DNA of 64,000 nt from Arthrobacter sp. MAHUQ-56 (GCF_019710585.1 NZ_JAIFZQ010000008.1:372001-436000); one strand, 5' to 3'; positions 21,589 to 30,259 are shown, counted from the stretch's first letter. A program made the numbers and translations. The notes: a model not told the origin generated them from the sequence alone.

Positions 21589-21720
21589 GAGGGGCGCAGT
21601 AAGTGCGCCTCGTGGGAGCCCGGTGTCCGGTCCCTGCGGTGATTGTCGTCGATCCATGGAGTTGGTCTATAAGTGTTTCGATGAGGGCCTGTCCAGTCCG
21701 TCGAGGTGGTTCCCTGAGTT

Positions 21721-23019
21721 TCAGGAGGCGTTGAACGTCGAGGCGGCGGGCATGGGGAGCCATCCTTTGAGGTCCTTCACGCATCGTCCGCCTTGGACGA
21801 TGGCGCCGATGTTGGTCGGGTCTGAGAGCAGGCTGATGTCCGTTAGCGGGTCAATCTCTGTTATGACCAGGTCGGCGAGCTTGCCGGCCTGCAGGGTGCC
21901 AAGGTGGTCGTCCAATCTCATCAGTTCCGCCGCGTTTTTGGTGGCTGCGACGATGGCATCCATGGGGGACAGGCCCAGTTCAACCATGTACGCGAGCTCT
22001 TTCAAATTCTCGCCGTGGGGACAAACGCCGGCGTCTGTGCCCATGGCGACCTTCACCCCTGCTTTGAGAGCCGCGCCGAGATGTTCGCGGGCGATCCCGG
22101 ACCACAGCACTTTTTTCTCGTACAGGTAGGCCGGGACCTTCGCGGGGTCCGGGACGCGCAGGGCGGAGCTTAGGGTCGGGACCAGGAAAGCGTCCTGCTC
22201 CTGCAGGAGCGCGATAGCTTCAGCATCGATCTCATATCCGTGTTCGATGCTCGTAACCCCTCCACGCAGTGCTTCGAGGATGCCGGCGGCACCCTGGGCG
22301 TGTGCCGCGACAGGCTGGCCGCTGCGGCGGGCGGTCTCGTTCCTTATCAGCCGGATCTGGTGTTCAGGAACGCCAAGATCGTGGGGTGTGTCCGAAGGGC
22401 TGGAGACGCCGCCTGTGGTGCAGATCTTGATGACGTCGGCCTCGGAGCGAATCAGCGTCCGAACGGCGCGTCGCATTTCGTCGTCAGAATCTACGGTCAT
22501 CAAGGCCGTCAGTGACATGCTGCTTGCGCCGTTGGGCATGCACGTGTCGGCGTGTCCCCCGGTGGGGGAGAGCACAGCAACCGCCAAATGAAGTCGCGGG
22601 CCGAGGATGGTGCCGCCGGCTATCGCTCTGCGGTAGCCGGCGTCGAGGCCGCCGAGGTCCCTGGCTGTGGTGATGCCGGCCATGAGGGTGTCGTGGATGA
22701 TCCCTGCGGCGGCCAGGACGTGTTCGGACTCGAACCGTGCGGCGCGCTGTGCCGGGGGCGTTTCCAACGATAGCGACAGGTGGACGTGAGTATCGATGAA
22801 CCCCGGCAGGAGCGTTTTTCCTTTGAGGTCCACGGTCGTTGCTTCAGTATGGTCGTCGGTGTCACGCCGTGGGCCGGCATAGAGGATGCGGTCACCGTCG
22901 ATAATTACTTCTGCGTCATCGACAGGTGCTGCGCCGGTGCCGTCGATGAGTCTGGCTCCCGTGAGCCTCAGGACGGCCCCGGTGGGTGAGGGGGTCAGGG
23001 GAAGTCGTGCTTCGTGCAT
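21721..23019 (-). CDS. Amidohydrolase (imidazolonepropionase/Xaa-Pro dipeptidase-like)
   Basis: 432 aa from the ATG at 23019; a GTG one codon earlier is possible. The N-terminal composite beta domain leads into the metal-site GFIDTHVHLSLS. Then come TTARDLGG, the probable carboxylated Lys in DVIKICTTGG, His ligands in PVAAHAQGAAGI and SIEHGYEIDA, and the catalytic Asp in VAMGTDAGV. The C-terminal GKLADLVI closes the barrel in standard form. Relatives hydrolyse dipeptides such as Xaa-Pro or Xaa-Arg, or organophosphates by side reaction. There is no signal peptide, so it acts inside the cell. It is 69 bp downstream of the AbgT-type transporter gene, on the same strand. Confidence 0.9.
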   Translation of the reverse strand: MHEARLPLTPSPTGAVLRLTGARLIDGTGAAPVDDAEVIIDGDRILYAGPRRDTDDHTEATTVDLKGKTLLPGFIDTHVHLSLSLETPPAQRAARFESEHVLAAAGIIHDTLMAGITTARDLGGLDAGYRRAIAGGTILGPRLHLAVAVLSPTGGHADTCMPNGASSMSLTALMTVDSDDEMRRAVRTLIRSEADVIKICTTGGVSSPSDTPHDLGVPEHQIRLIRNETARRSGQPVAAHAQGAAGILEALRGGVTSIEHGYEIDAEAIALLQEQDAFLVPTLSSALRVPDPAKVPAYLYEKKVLWSGIAREHLGAALKAGVKVAMGTDAGVCPHGENLKELAYMVELGLSPMDAIVAATKNAAELMRLDDHLGTLQAGKLADLVITEIDPLTDISLLSDPTNIGAIVQGGRCVKDLKGWLPMPAASTFNAS

Positions 23020-23090
23020 CACAGTACTGCCTTACGTCGCATCATTATGGTTGGTGTTCTTGGCGTCAGGGGCGCAGTCTTTTGTTTCGG

Positions 23091-24653
23091 TCAGCGGACC
23101 AGGATTCCCATGCCCGGCCCGGTTCCGGTGCCGGTGAAGAAGAATGCGCTGAGAACGAGTACCCAGAGGATCCAGAACACGATGGTGAAGGGGAGCATCC
23201 GGCCGATTATCGAACCGATGCCGGCGTCGGGCTCATATTTTCGGAGGAAGGCGAGGATGATGACGAGGTAGGGGTTTAGTGGAGTGAGGGCCTGGGTGGC
23301 GGAGTCTCCGACGCGGAAGGCGGCCTGGATAAACCCGGCTTCATAGCCGACCAGGGCGAACATCGGAATGAATACTGCGGCGATGAGGGTCCACAGCGAG
23401 GAACCCGACGCGATGAGCAGGTTCAGCAACGAGACCACCACAATGAATGCGATTACGGCACCGAAGCCGGTGAAGTTGACGTCCTGCAGAGTTCGGGCGC
23501 CGTTGACCGCGACCCAGGAGGCCAGACCGCTCCAGGTGAACAGGGCCAGGAACTGAGCCATGACGAAGGCCACCACGATGAAGGAAACGGCGTCCTTGAC
23601 GGACTGGCCCATCATCTCAACTACGGATTGGATCCCAGTGATTTTGCGCAATCGGGCCCCGTACACGATGGAGGGAACGATCAGGACGGTGAACACGAGG
23701 AAGATGACTGAACTCAGCAGAGGGGATTTCGGCAGGAACCCGCCTTGCTCGTTGCGCAGCGGTGAGCCTTCGGGCAGGGTCAGTGCCAGCACGCCGGCGA
23801 CTACGAGCACCAGCGCCAGCCCGGCCCAGCGCAGGGCGCTGCGTTCGGGTGCGGTGACTGCTGCGGATGCCGCTGCATCTCTGTCGTGTTCGGCTGCCTT
23901 GCCGGTACCGACGCCCATCCGGTTCAGGCGTGGCTCAAGGATCTTGTCGATGACAAGGCCGCCGGCCACTGTCAGAACGACCGATAGCACCACGTTCAGT
24001 GCCAGGTTGGACACCGCCGTCACGGGAAGAACCGCCCCGGCCACTGGTACGGCAGCAGCGTTCGAGATGCCGGCCAGCAAGGCGTCGGTCGACGTGACGA
24101 AGGGCGTGCAGCTGAACGCGGCAATGCCGATCGCGTAGGATCCCAGCAGCCCGGCGACCGGGTTGCGTCCTGCAGCTTTGAACACCAGCGCCGCGATCGG
24201 CGGAATTACCAGGATCGAGGCGTCAGACATGATGTGTGCGCACAAGGCCACGAGCGCAATCACGTACGGCAGGGCCCATCGCGGTGCCCGGCCCAGCGTC
24301 GATTTCACGAGAGTGAGCAGCAGGCCCGTGCGTTCTGCCACGCCGACGGCAAGCAGCAGGGTGACCACTACGCCGAGAGGGGGAAAGGAGATGAAGTTAT
24401 CGACCGCTGTGGTCATCAGCCAGGCGATGCCCTCGCCGGTGAACAGTCCCTTGACGGGAGTCAACTTGCTGCTGCCGGGAACCTGCGTGTTGACGCCGAA
24501 CCATGACACAACCGTAGAGACAATGCCGACCCCCAACAGCAAGTAGAGGAACAAGGCGAAAGGCTCAGGCAGCTTGTTGCCGGCGCGTTCTACACCGTCG
24601 ATAATCCGGGCCCCAAGTCTGCGGCGCGGCTCCGTGGAAGTCTTCAGAGCCAT
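23091..24653 (-). CDS. AbgT family transporter
   Basis: 520 aa from the ATG at 24653; upstream GTG and TTG codons are also possible. AbgT hallmarks: DGVERAGNKLPEPFALFLYL at the N-terminus, NFISFPPLGVVVTLLLAVGVAE, AHIMSDASILVIPPIAALVF and PLNPYLVIILAFL. About 11-13 spans are predicted. E. coli AbgT imports p-aminobenzoyl-glutamate; other members export antimetabolites such as sulfonamides. Next to an amidohydrolase gene and not a drug-resistance gene, an importer of an acyl- or peptidyl-amino acid is the better guess. Its gene is divergent from the second Lrp-like regulator. Confidence 0.92.
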   Translation of the reverse strand: MALKTSTEPRRRLGARIIDGVERAGNKLPEPFALFLYLLLGVGIVSTVVSWFGVNTQVPGSSKLTPVKGLFTGEGIAWLMTTAVDNFISFPPLGVVVTLLLAVGVAERTGLLLTLVKSTLGRAPRWALPYVIALVALCAHIMSDASILVIPPIAALVFKAAGRNPVAGLLGSYAIGIAAFSCTPFVTSTDALLAGISNAAAVPVAGAVLPVTAVSNLALNVVLSVVLTVAGGLVIDKILEPRLNRMGVGTGKAAEHDRDAAASAAVTAPERSALRWAGLALVLVVAGVLALTLPEGSPLRNEQGGFLPKSPLLSSVIFLVFTVLIVPSIVYGARLRKITGIQSVVEMMGQSVKDAVSFIVVAFVMAQFLALFTWSGLASWVAVNGARTLQDVNFTGFGAVIAFIVVVSLLNLLIASGSSLWTLIAAVFIPMFALVGYEAGFIQAAFRVGDSATQALTPLNPYLVIILAFLRKYEPDAGIGSIIGRMLPFTIVFWILWVLVLSAFFFTGTGTGPGMGILVR

Positions 24654-24856
24654 CACAACGCTGACCCTGCATTCGGGAGGCAAAAGGCGACCTGGCCTGC
24701 CCGGCGTATCACTGCAACCTGCTTGTCCGCTTTTGCGACGGACTGGAATGATGAGGGGAATCCCATTGGTTCTCCGATGTGGCGTGGGTCATATGGACGA
24801 AGGCAAACTCTACGGTCCATAAGAAAATGCTTCCCAAAATGCAGGAAAATAATCCC

Positions 24857-25888
24857 ATGGAAGAAATAGTGCAGCATAGTTCTCCCTTGGCGGAACGGGA
24901 CATTGAGTTAGTCAACGCCCTCCAAGTGGCACCGCGTGCGCCATGGGAAGACCTGGCTGAGGTCCTGAACGTTCACCCCACGACGCTTTCGCGACGATGG
25001 GCGCGGTTGACCGGTGCTGGACTCGCCCGTGTCTCGATCACACCGGGGCCAGAACTTTTGCGGGTCATGGACGTGGCGTTCGTCGAACTGACCTGCCAGA
25101 ACAACCGCGTCCTGGACGTTGTCGAGAAACTCATTCCGGACCAGCGGCTCATGTCCATCCAGTTCATCGCCGGCCCGGCACATCTTTTGTTGACGATCGC
25201 TGCGGCAGAACACAGCCTCTCCACTTTCCTGCTCACTACCATCGGCAGTCTTGACGGGGTGCTGCACTACTCGGTGCGTTCCGTCACCAGCCAGATCCTC
25301 GACGCCGGCCGGTGGCACTTCCACGCACTGCCGGCAGCAAAACTGCGCAGCCTGTCCCAACTCCATAAGCAAGCATTTAATGCCGGCGAAGGAGCCGCGG
25401 TAAAAATGGATACCGCCAACCAGGCTCTGATGCGTGAGCTCAGTGCTGATGGCCGCGCCAGTCTTCGCGAACTCGCTGCCGTCGCCGGCATATCCCCGGT
25501 GGCCGCCGCACGGCGCGTTACCCGACTGGTCGGTGGAAAATACATCACCGTGCGCTGCGACGTCGCCCGACGAGGATCAGGACGCAGCTACAGCGCCATC
25601 CTGTGGGGCTCAATACCGCCTGACCGGGTCCCGACCCTGGGTGAAGGACTCCCCGCCCGGGTACCGGCCCTGCGCCTAATGTCATCGGTCACCGGGGCCA
25701 ACAACATCCACATGGTCGTCTGGCTAAACAACCCCATGGACCTACTCCACGTCGAGCGGCAGCTCCTCCAGTCCGTTGACGGCCTGGCGATCGAGGACCG
25801 CCGTATAGTGCTCCGCACCTTTAAATACAACGGCGTAAGACTCAACGACGACGGAACATTTGGCCAGATAGTCCCCATGGCCTACTAG
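24857..25888 (+). CDS. Lrp/AsnC-like regulator, second copy
   Basis: 343 aa from the ATG at 24857 (AGGAAAA upstream). In-frame ATGs further up lie in a low-GC stretch and look like leader. Same double layout as the protein at 20446: a first helix-turn-helix at about 10-60 (RDIELVNALQVAPRAPWEDL, HPTTLSRRWARL), a ligand domain, and a second helix-turn-helix at about 178-225 (ALMRELSADGRASLRELAAV, SPVAAARRVTRL). The shared ALQ-APRA-W and HP-TL-RW-RL motifs show common origin. It is divergent from the AbgT/amidohydrolase pair, which it probably controls. Confidence 0.88.
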   Translation: MEEIVQHSSPLAERDIELVNALQVAPRAPWEDLAEVLNVHPTTLSRRWARLTGAGLARVSITPGPELLRVMDVAFVELTCQNNRVLDVVEKLIPDQRLMSIQFIAGPAHLLLTIAAAEHSLSTFLLTTIGSLDGVLHYSVRSVTSQILDAGRWHFHALPAAKLRSLSQLHKQAFNAGEGAAVKMDTANQALMRELSADGRASLRELAAVAGISPVAAARRVTRLVGGKYITVRCDVARRGSGRSYSAILWGSIPPDRVPTLGEGLPARVPALRLMSSVTGANNIHMVVWLNNPMDLLHVERQLLQSVDGLAIEDRRIVLRTFKYNGVRLNDDGTFGQIVPMAY

Positions 25889-25974
25889 CCATGAAAACGA
25901 GAATGCTGGCCCGCTCAGGACTTGCTTGGAACGAACACCCTGATGAACAAGCGGATGTCCGCCGGCGACCATTG

Positions 25975-26193
25975 GAGTTCGCACGCGAGCTCATCTCCGA
26001 ACGCACCATCGCCGGCCTCGCGTCAGCCTGCGCCCGTGGCCGGAATGGGGAAGGCCCTACAAAATGACCGCGGCGAAACTCCGGCTCGCTTTGGCGCCCA
26101 TGGGCAAGCCCGGAACCAAGTCAGCACCCTCTGCACCGAACTCGGGATCACCCGCCAGACCCTGACCGGCATGTATCCCCGACCGGGGAACCC
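25975..26193 (+). pseudogene. C-terminal remnant of a serine recombinase
   Basis: Pieces of a Tn3/Pin-type resolvase C-terminus can be read in three frames: EFARELISERTIAGLASA with ARGRNG, then KMTAAKLRLALAPMGKPGT, then VSTLCTELGITRQTL (the helix-turn-helix). At least two frameshifts separate them, and the catalytic domain with its Ser is absent. It follows the Lrp-like gene by about 90 bp and runs into the PucR remnant. It is a scar of a lost mobile element and differs from the intact resolvase at 29207. Confidence 0.75.
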
Positions 26194-26824
26194 CAGCCCG
26201 GGCTGCTGGAGGGAATCGCCGGTACCCTTCAGGTACCCCTCGACGCCACCTTCGAGCTCGTGTCGGCGATCGGAGACGAGATGCCCCTGCTGCAAAGTTT
26301 CCTCGAGCGTCAGCGAGAGAGGGATGCGATCTTCGACTACGAATCGGGAGGCGTATTCGTGATCTTCCGACGCCAGTATGCCGAAGGCGACATCGCCTTC
26401 TATACCGGTGTCCATGGAGGGTACATCGGGGCCATCAAGGGGCTGTCGAGCGTACCGGCGCACTTCGCCGCTGCCGTGGCTCTCGCTCGGATGGGAAGAA
26501 AAGACCGCTGTCTGGTCGACGCGCGGATCGCTTGGCCGAGACTTGCTTTGGACCACCTGTCGAGCCGCTCCCGGGATGGGCGGAACAATTTACGCAGGGA
26601 TTGAAGACCATCCCTTCCAGGAGAGGACAAGAGTCATTGAGACCGCAACCATGTTTCTAGAGAGCGGATCCACCAAGGCTGCGGCGGAGTCCCTCTATTG
26701 CCATCGGAATACGGTGGTCAATCGGTTGGCGAGTCTTCGCGCAGCAACTGGACTGGATCTTCACGTACCGCGGGACGCGGCGCTGGCAACGGTCTTACTC
26801 GCGGACGTGGCACCAGAAGCTTAG
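26194..26824 (+). pseudogene. PucR/CdaR-type regulator, broken remnant
   Basis: The frame from 26194 reads GLLEGIAGTLQVPLDATFEL, then VFVIFRRQYAEGDIAFYTG and PAHFAAAVALARMGRKDRC, and stops at 26604. A short stretch in a second frame (EPLPGWAEQFTQG) and then a third frame (IEDHPFQERTRVIETATMFL, SGSTKAAAESLYCHRNTVV, NRLASLRAATGLDL) complete a typical PucR helix-turn-helix at the C-terminus, ending at 26824. Two frameshifts near 26555 and 26600 disrupt the gene and no N-terminal start is evident. PucR-type proteins control purine or amine catabolism; the target is lost here. Confidence 0.7.
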
Positions 26825-27128
26825 CCACACGATCAGGCTCTTGGCAGCCACCATGCCCCGGGGCGCGGAGGAAATAACCGATCAGGCAAAGCTAGGACGG
26901 TCTCAGTGCTTTGCAACAGCTGTCCTAGTCCAATATCAGGTTCCACTTTTCTGTTCCTCAGTACATTCATTGCCAGTCGCCTTTGCTCTGGCAAGTTCGC
27001 CCCCGCGTTCGCATCAGACGTTCACCGCGGCCCGCTGGCTGTTGTCCAGAAGCTATCCCTCGCTACGGAGCTTTTCTAGTCACAGAAGACGTACGGCGAT
27101 CGGGTGCCAATTTCCACTGGCAACGGTC
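26825..27128. other. Non-coding lead-in to the 351-bp repeats
   Basis: About 300 bp with no supported gene. Base composition is visibly less GC-rich than the flanking genes. It already contains the short motifs that dominate the repeats: TTGCCA, CTGGCAAGTTCGCC and TGCCAATTTCCACTGGCAA. It may be a diverged extension of the repeat region. Confidence 0.55.
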
Positions 27129-28187
27129 AGAAATGTGGCTTGTCAGGATAGATGGCGAAATTGCCAGTCAGTTGGCGAGCTGAGGAGCTTGGCCTAGAGG
27201 GGAAATCGCCCTGTCCCTTGCTGGCAACGGTGCAGGCGAGCGGACCGAAGTATGCGCCCGCACGAACAGAGCGCCACCAGCTCGCGTTGCCATCGGAGTT
27301 GGCGAAAGGCTCGGCTTCAGGGTCGTTCGGGCTTGGTCTCCGGCGCCGATGCCAAGCGACGACCCGATCCAGAGCTGACTATGTGCAAGTTTTCGGGCGA
27401 TCTCACCAGCGCTCCGCCAACTCGCTGGCAAGATTCGCCAGATCGTTTGGCAATTCGCCAACAAGTCTGGCAAGCCACAAGAAATGTGGCTTGTCAGGAT
27501 AGATGGCGAAATTGCCAGTTAGTTGGCGAGCTGAGGAGCTTGGCCTAGCGGGGAAATCGCGCTGTCCCTTGCTGGCAACGGTGCAGGCGAGCGGACCGAA
27601 GTATGCGCCCGTACGAACAGAGCGCCGCCAGCTCGCGTTGCCATCGGAGTTGGCGAAAGGCTCGGCTTCAGGGTCGTTCGGGCTTGGTCTCCGGCGCCGA
27701 TGCCAAGCGACGACCCGATCCAGAGCTGACTATGTGCAAGTTTTCGGGCGATCTCACCAGCGCTCCGCCAACTCGCTGGCAAGATTCGCCAGATCGTTTG
27801 GCAATTCGCCAACAAGTCTGGCAAGCCACAAGAAATGTGGCTTGTCAGGATAGATGGCGAAATTGCCAGTCAGTTGGCGAGCTGAGGAGCTTGGCCTAGC
27901 GGTGAAATCGCGCTGTCCCTTGCTGGCAACGGTGCAGGCGAGCGGACCGAAGTATGCGCCCGTACGAACCGAGCGCCGCCAGCGCGCGTTGCCATCGGAG
28001 TTGGCGAAGGCTCGGCTTCAGGGTCGTTCGGGCTTGGTCTCCGGTGCCGATGCCAAGCGACGACCCGATCCAGAGCTGACTATGTGCAAGTTTTCGGGCG
28101 ATCCCACCAGCGCTCCGCCAACTCGCTGGCAAGATTCGCCAGATCGTTTGGCAATTCGCCAACAAGGCTGGCAAGCCACAAGAAATG
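27129..28187. repeat. Three head-to-tail copies of a 351-bp sequence
   Basis: Copies at 27129..27479, 27480..27830 and 27831..28180 (the third is 350 bp, missing one A in a GGCGAAAGG run), closed by a 7-base AGAAATG at 28181..28187 that also starts each copy. The copies differ at only a handful of positions; copy 3 is the most changed. Each unit is crowded with TGGCRA and its complement, many arranged as palindromes: TGGCGAAATTGCCA, CTGGCAAGATTCGCCAG and TTGGCAATTCGCCAA. Because 351 is divisible by 3, reading frames stay open from unit to unit, but none has a ribosome-binding site. A function as a binding or recombination site, or as structured RNA, is possible but not shown. Confidence 0.95.
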
Positions 28188-28326
28188 CTACGAACAGTGC
28201 CTACCAGGGTGTCCTCAACGCCGATAATAAAGATTCCGTCGGGCTGGTGGTGTGCTCCGATGAGTGCAGTCGAGGCTGCGGCAACTCCCGGTAGCATCGG
28301 GGGGCATGAGTCAGGAAGAGAACTAT

Positions 28327-29013
28327 ATGGAGCACCTGCTGCAGGTAGGGGAGGGGCTTGCCGGGTTGAGCCTGGAGCAGTTGGGGTTCGAGCCGCGACT
28401 GGAAGATCTGACGGCGGAGCAGCGCAGCATGCTGGGTCCCGATGACGTTGAATGGATGGAATCGATCACTCAGGAGCGCCGGGACAGGAGCCTGTTCCAG
28501 GCGAAGCTTCTGGCGGGTGCGCTTTGGGAGGCCTCTATCATCCTGATCGACCAACTCTTTGAGGATCTCGCCGGCTTGCGGAAGCTTCAGTCCATTGATC
28601 GCGAGGACATCGCCAATACCTTCGTTCTATCCTGGTTGCCTCCCGGGCAAGCGCACAAATACGACATTGGCTTCGTCCAACGGTTTGTCGTGATTGCGGT
28701 GGACATGACCGGTGCGATGGCCCGCGGCTGGAGCCGTCCTTCCTGTGTCGCCCAGGAGCTGGCGCTGCGCTGCCTTCTTGACCAGGTCGAAGTCATTCAG
28801 GACTCGTATGACCTGGACCTGGCTGACGACTGGCGGGGGACACTTGAAGAGCAGATGTTCGAGGATATGGACAGCGATCTGCTTTACCAGAACGCGATGG
28901 ATGGTTTCGAGAACGATGTTGAGCTGAACCTGCAGTTGGGCTTTGCACCAATGAACGTCCAGGACTGGTTTGAGCCATTCAACGATGCATCCGTCCCGCC
29001 CTTTGTCCGCTGA
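28327..29013 (+). CDS. Unrecognised acidic protein beside the repeat array
   Basis: 228 aa from the ATG at 28327, which has AGGAAGAG about six bases upstream. An ATG at 28306 in the same frame is possible but its G-run touches the start codon. The protein is acidic and mostly helical in appearance (LEDLTAEQRSMLGPDDVEWM, ALWEASIILIDQLFEDLAGL, CVAQELALRCLLDQVEVIQD, LEEQMFEDMDSDLLYQNAMD). There is no signal peptide, membrane span or known catalytic motif. I do not recognise the family. Intact sequence and natural codon use argue that it is a real gene. It lies between the repeats and the resolvase, so it may be cargo of a mobile element. Confidence 0.75.
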   Translation: MEHLLQVGEGLAGLSLEQLGFEPRLEDLTAEQRSMLGPDDVEWMESITQERRDRSLFQAKLLAGALWEASIILIDQLFEDLAGLRKLQSIDREDIANTFVLSWLPPGQAHKYDIGFVQRFVVIAVDMTGAMARGWSRPSCVAQELALRCLLDQVEVIQDSYDLDLADDWRGTLEEQMFEDMDSDLLYQNAMDGFENDVELNLQLGFAPMNVQDWFEPFNDASVPPFVR

Positions 29014-29055
29014 CGCGCAGGGGCTGTCTGCTGCAGGCTGATTGGGTCGGAAGTG

Positions 29056-29094
29056 GCGAAACTCCGGCCAAATAGCGGTTGGCCGAAGTTCCGC
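29056..29094. terminator. Imperfect hairpin between convergent genes
   Basis: 16-base arms (GCGAAACTCCGGCCAA and TTGGCCGAAGTTCCGC) pairing at 14 positions around a 7-base loop, between the stops of the acidic protein (plus) and the resolvase (minus). The arms end in the same GCCAA/TTGGC that marks the repeats upstream. Confidence 0.5.
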
Positions 29095-29206
29095 GTCCAA
29101 CACTGCCGGGTCAACCTTGAGATTGGCTGGGAACGACAGCGGTATCCGGCAAAGTCCTGACGAACGGCCCAAAGAGAGCTTCTGGTCCCGGGGGGAGTGG
29201 ACGGGG

Positions 29207-29773
29207 TCATTCCTGTCGGGCGTGGCGTAGATACTGGTAGACGGTTTCCCTGCTGATTCCGTAGTCACGGGCGAGGACGACTTTGGGGATGCCGGTGCCG
29301 GCGCGCTGGACCAGTTCGGCTGCCCGTTCCGGGGTCAGGGTCTTCTTCCGGCCCTTGTAGACGCCGCGCTGCTGAGCCAGGGCGATGCCTTCGCGCTGAC
29401 GTTCCCTAATCAAAGACCGTTCAAATTCAGCGAAGGCACCCATGACCGAGAGCATCAGGTTGGCCATGGGGGAGTCCTCGCCGGTGAAGACGAGTTGCTC
29501 CTTGAGGAATTCCACCCGCACCCCACGTTTAGTGAGGCCCTGGACCAGGGCGCGCAGGTCATCGAGGTTCCGGGCGAGCCGGTCCATGCTGTGCACTACG
29601 ACGGTGTCGCCGTCACGGACGAAGCGCAGCAGTTCGGTCAGCTGCGGCCGTGCCGTGTCCCGGCCGGAAGCTTTGTCGGTGAAAACCCTGTCCAGGACCT
29701 GGCCATCGAGCTGGCGCAGCTCATTTTGATCCACGGTGCTCACCCGCAGGTAGCCGATGCGCTGACCGTCCAC
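29207..29773 (-). CDS. Serine recombinase, resolvase/invertase type
   Basis: 188 aa from the GTG at 29773 (GGAGG upstream), the usual length of Tn3/Gin-type recombinases. The catalytic Ser is in GYLRVSTVDQN. Arg residues that complete the site are in HSMDRLARNLDDL, and the long helix E reads MGAFAEFERSLIRERQREGI. The C-terminal helix-turn-helix is IPKVVLARDYGISRETVYQYL. All expected residues are present, so it should be active in resolution or inversion between paired sites. No transposase or inverted-repeat ends are visible nearby, and its target site is not identified. The longer frame up to 29848 adds unconserved residues. Confidence 0.92.
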   Translation of the reverse strand: MDGQRIGYLRVSTVDQNELRQLDGQVLDRVFTDKASGRDTARPQLTELLRFVRDGDTVVVHSMDRLARNLDDLRALVQGLTKRGVRVEFLKEQLVFTGEDSPMANLMLSVMGAFAEFERSLIRERQREGIALAQQRGVYKGRKKTLTPERAAELVQRAGTGIPKVVLARDYGISRETVYQYLRHARQE

Positions 29774-29956
29774 GGCGCCTCCAATCCTCGACCTGTGAGT
29801 ACGAGTGTCAGCGTCCATACCGAACACGTCAAGACACTTCGTGCCCATGACAGCAACACGACGACAACCCCGCAGGGGAACAAGCCGACCATCGTGTACG
29901 TTGCTCTCTGGTCAGGAAAGAAAACGGCACCAGAGAAGAAAAGAGAACCGCCAAAC

Positions 29957-30259
29957 GTGGCTACCGATTACGACGAAGTCCGCTCCGACGTCAAGGAATC
30001 TCAGGACAGCTCCCTGGAGGCGCTGAAGTCCGCCAGCGCCCCGGATGCCCGCAGCGTCGTCACTGAGCTCGATGAAGCCGACGCCCTGGACGAAGGCCTG
30101 ACCCCTGGCGGCGAGATCGTCGCCGAGGAACTCATCGTCCAGGTCATCCCGCAGGGAGCGGACGAGTTCACGTGCTCATCCTGCTTCCTGGTCCGGCACC
30201 GGTCCCAGCTGGCCCGCGAAGACAACGGCCGGTCCTACTGCATTGAGTGCGAGGGCTGA
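29957..30259 (+). CDS. DUF4193 family protein
   Basis: 100 aa from the GTG at 29957. It matches the actinobacterial DUF4193 family over its whole length: ATDYDEVRSDVKESQDSSLE at the start, an acidic middle (VTELDEADALDEG), and a C-terminal zinc-ribbon-like end FTCSSCFLVRHRSQLA followed by YCIECEG. The four Cys probably bind zinc. The function of the family is unknown; it is usually a single conserved core gene. Here it sits directly behind a resolvase gene (divergent, 183 bp apart), so this may be an extra copy. Confidence 0.88.
   Translation: MATDYDEVRSDVKESQDSSLEALKSASAPDARSVVTELDEADALDEGLTPGGEIVAEELIVQVIPQGADEFTCSSCFLVRHRSQLAREDNGRSYCIECEG

Noticed and set aside
27129..28187. CRISPR array
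   Set aside because: Units are 351 bp and directly adjacent, with no short repeat/variable spacer pattern and no cas genes in the window.
27152..28294. Three consecutive plus-strand reading frames, each one repeat long, starting ATGGCGAAATTGCC
   Set aside because: They exist because the unit length is divisible by 3. None has a ribosome-binding site, the minus strand is equally open, and the start sits inside a palindrome. Treated as a by-product of the repeat.
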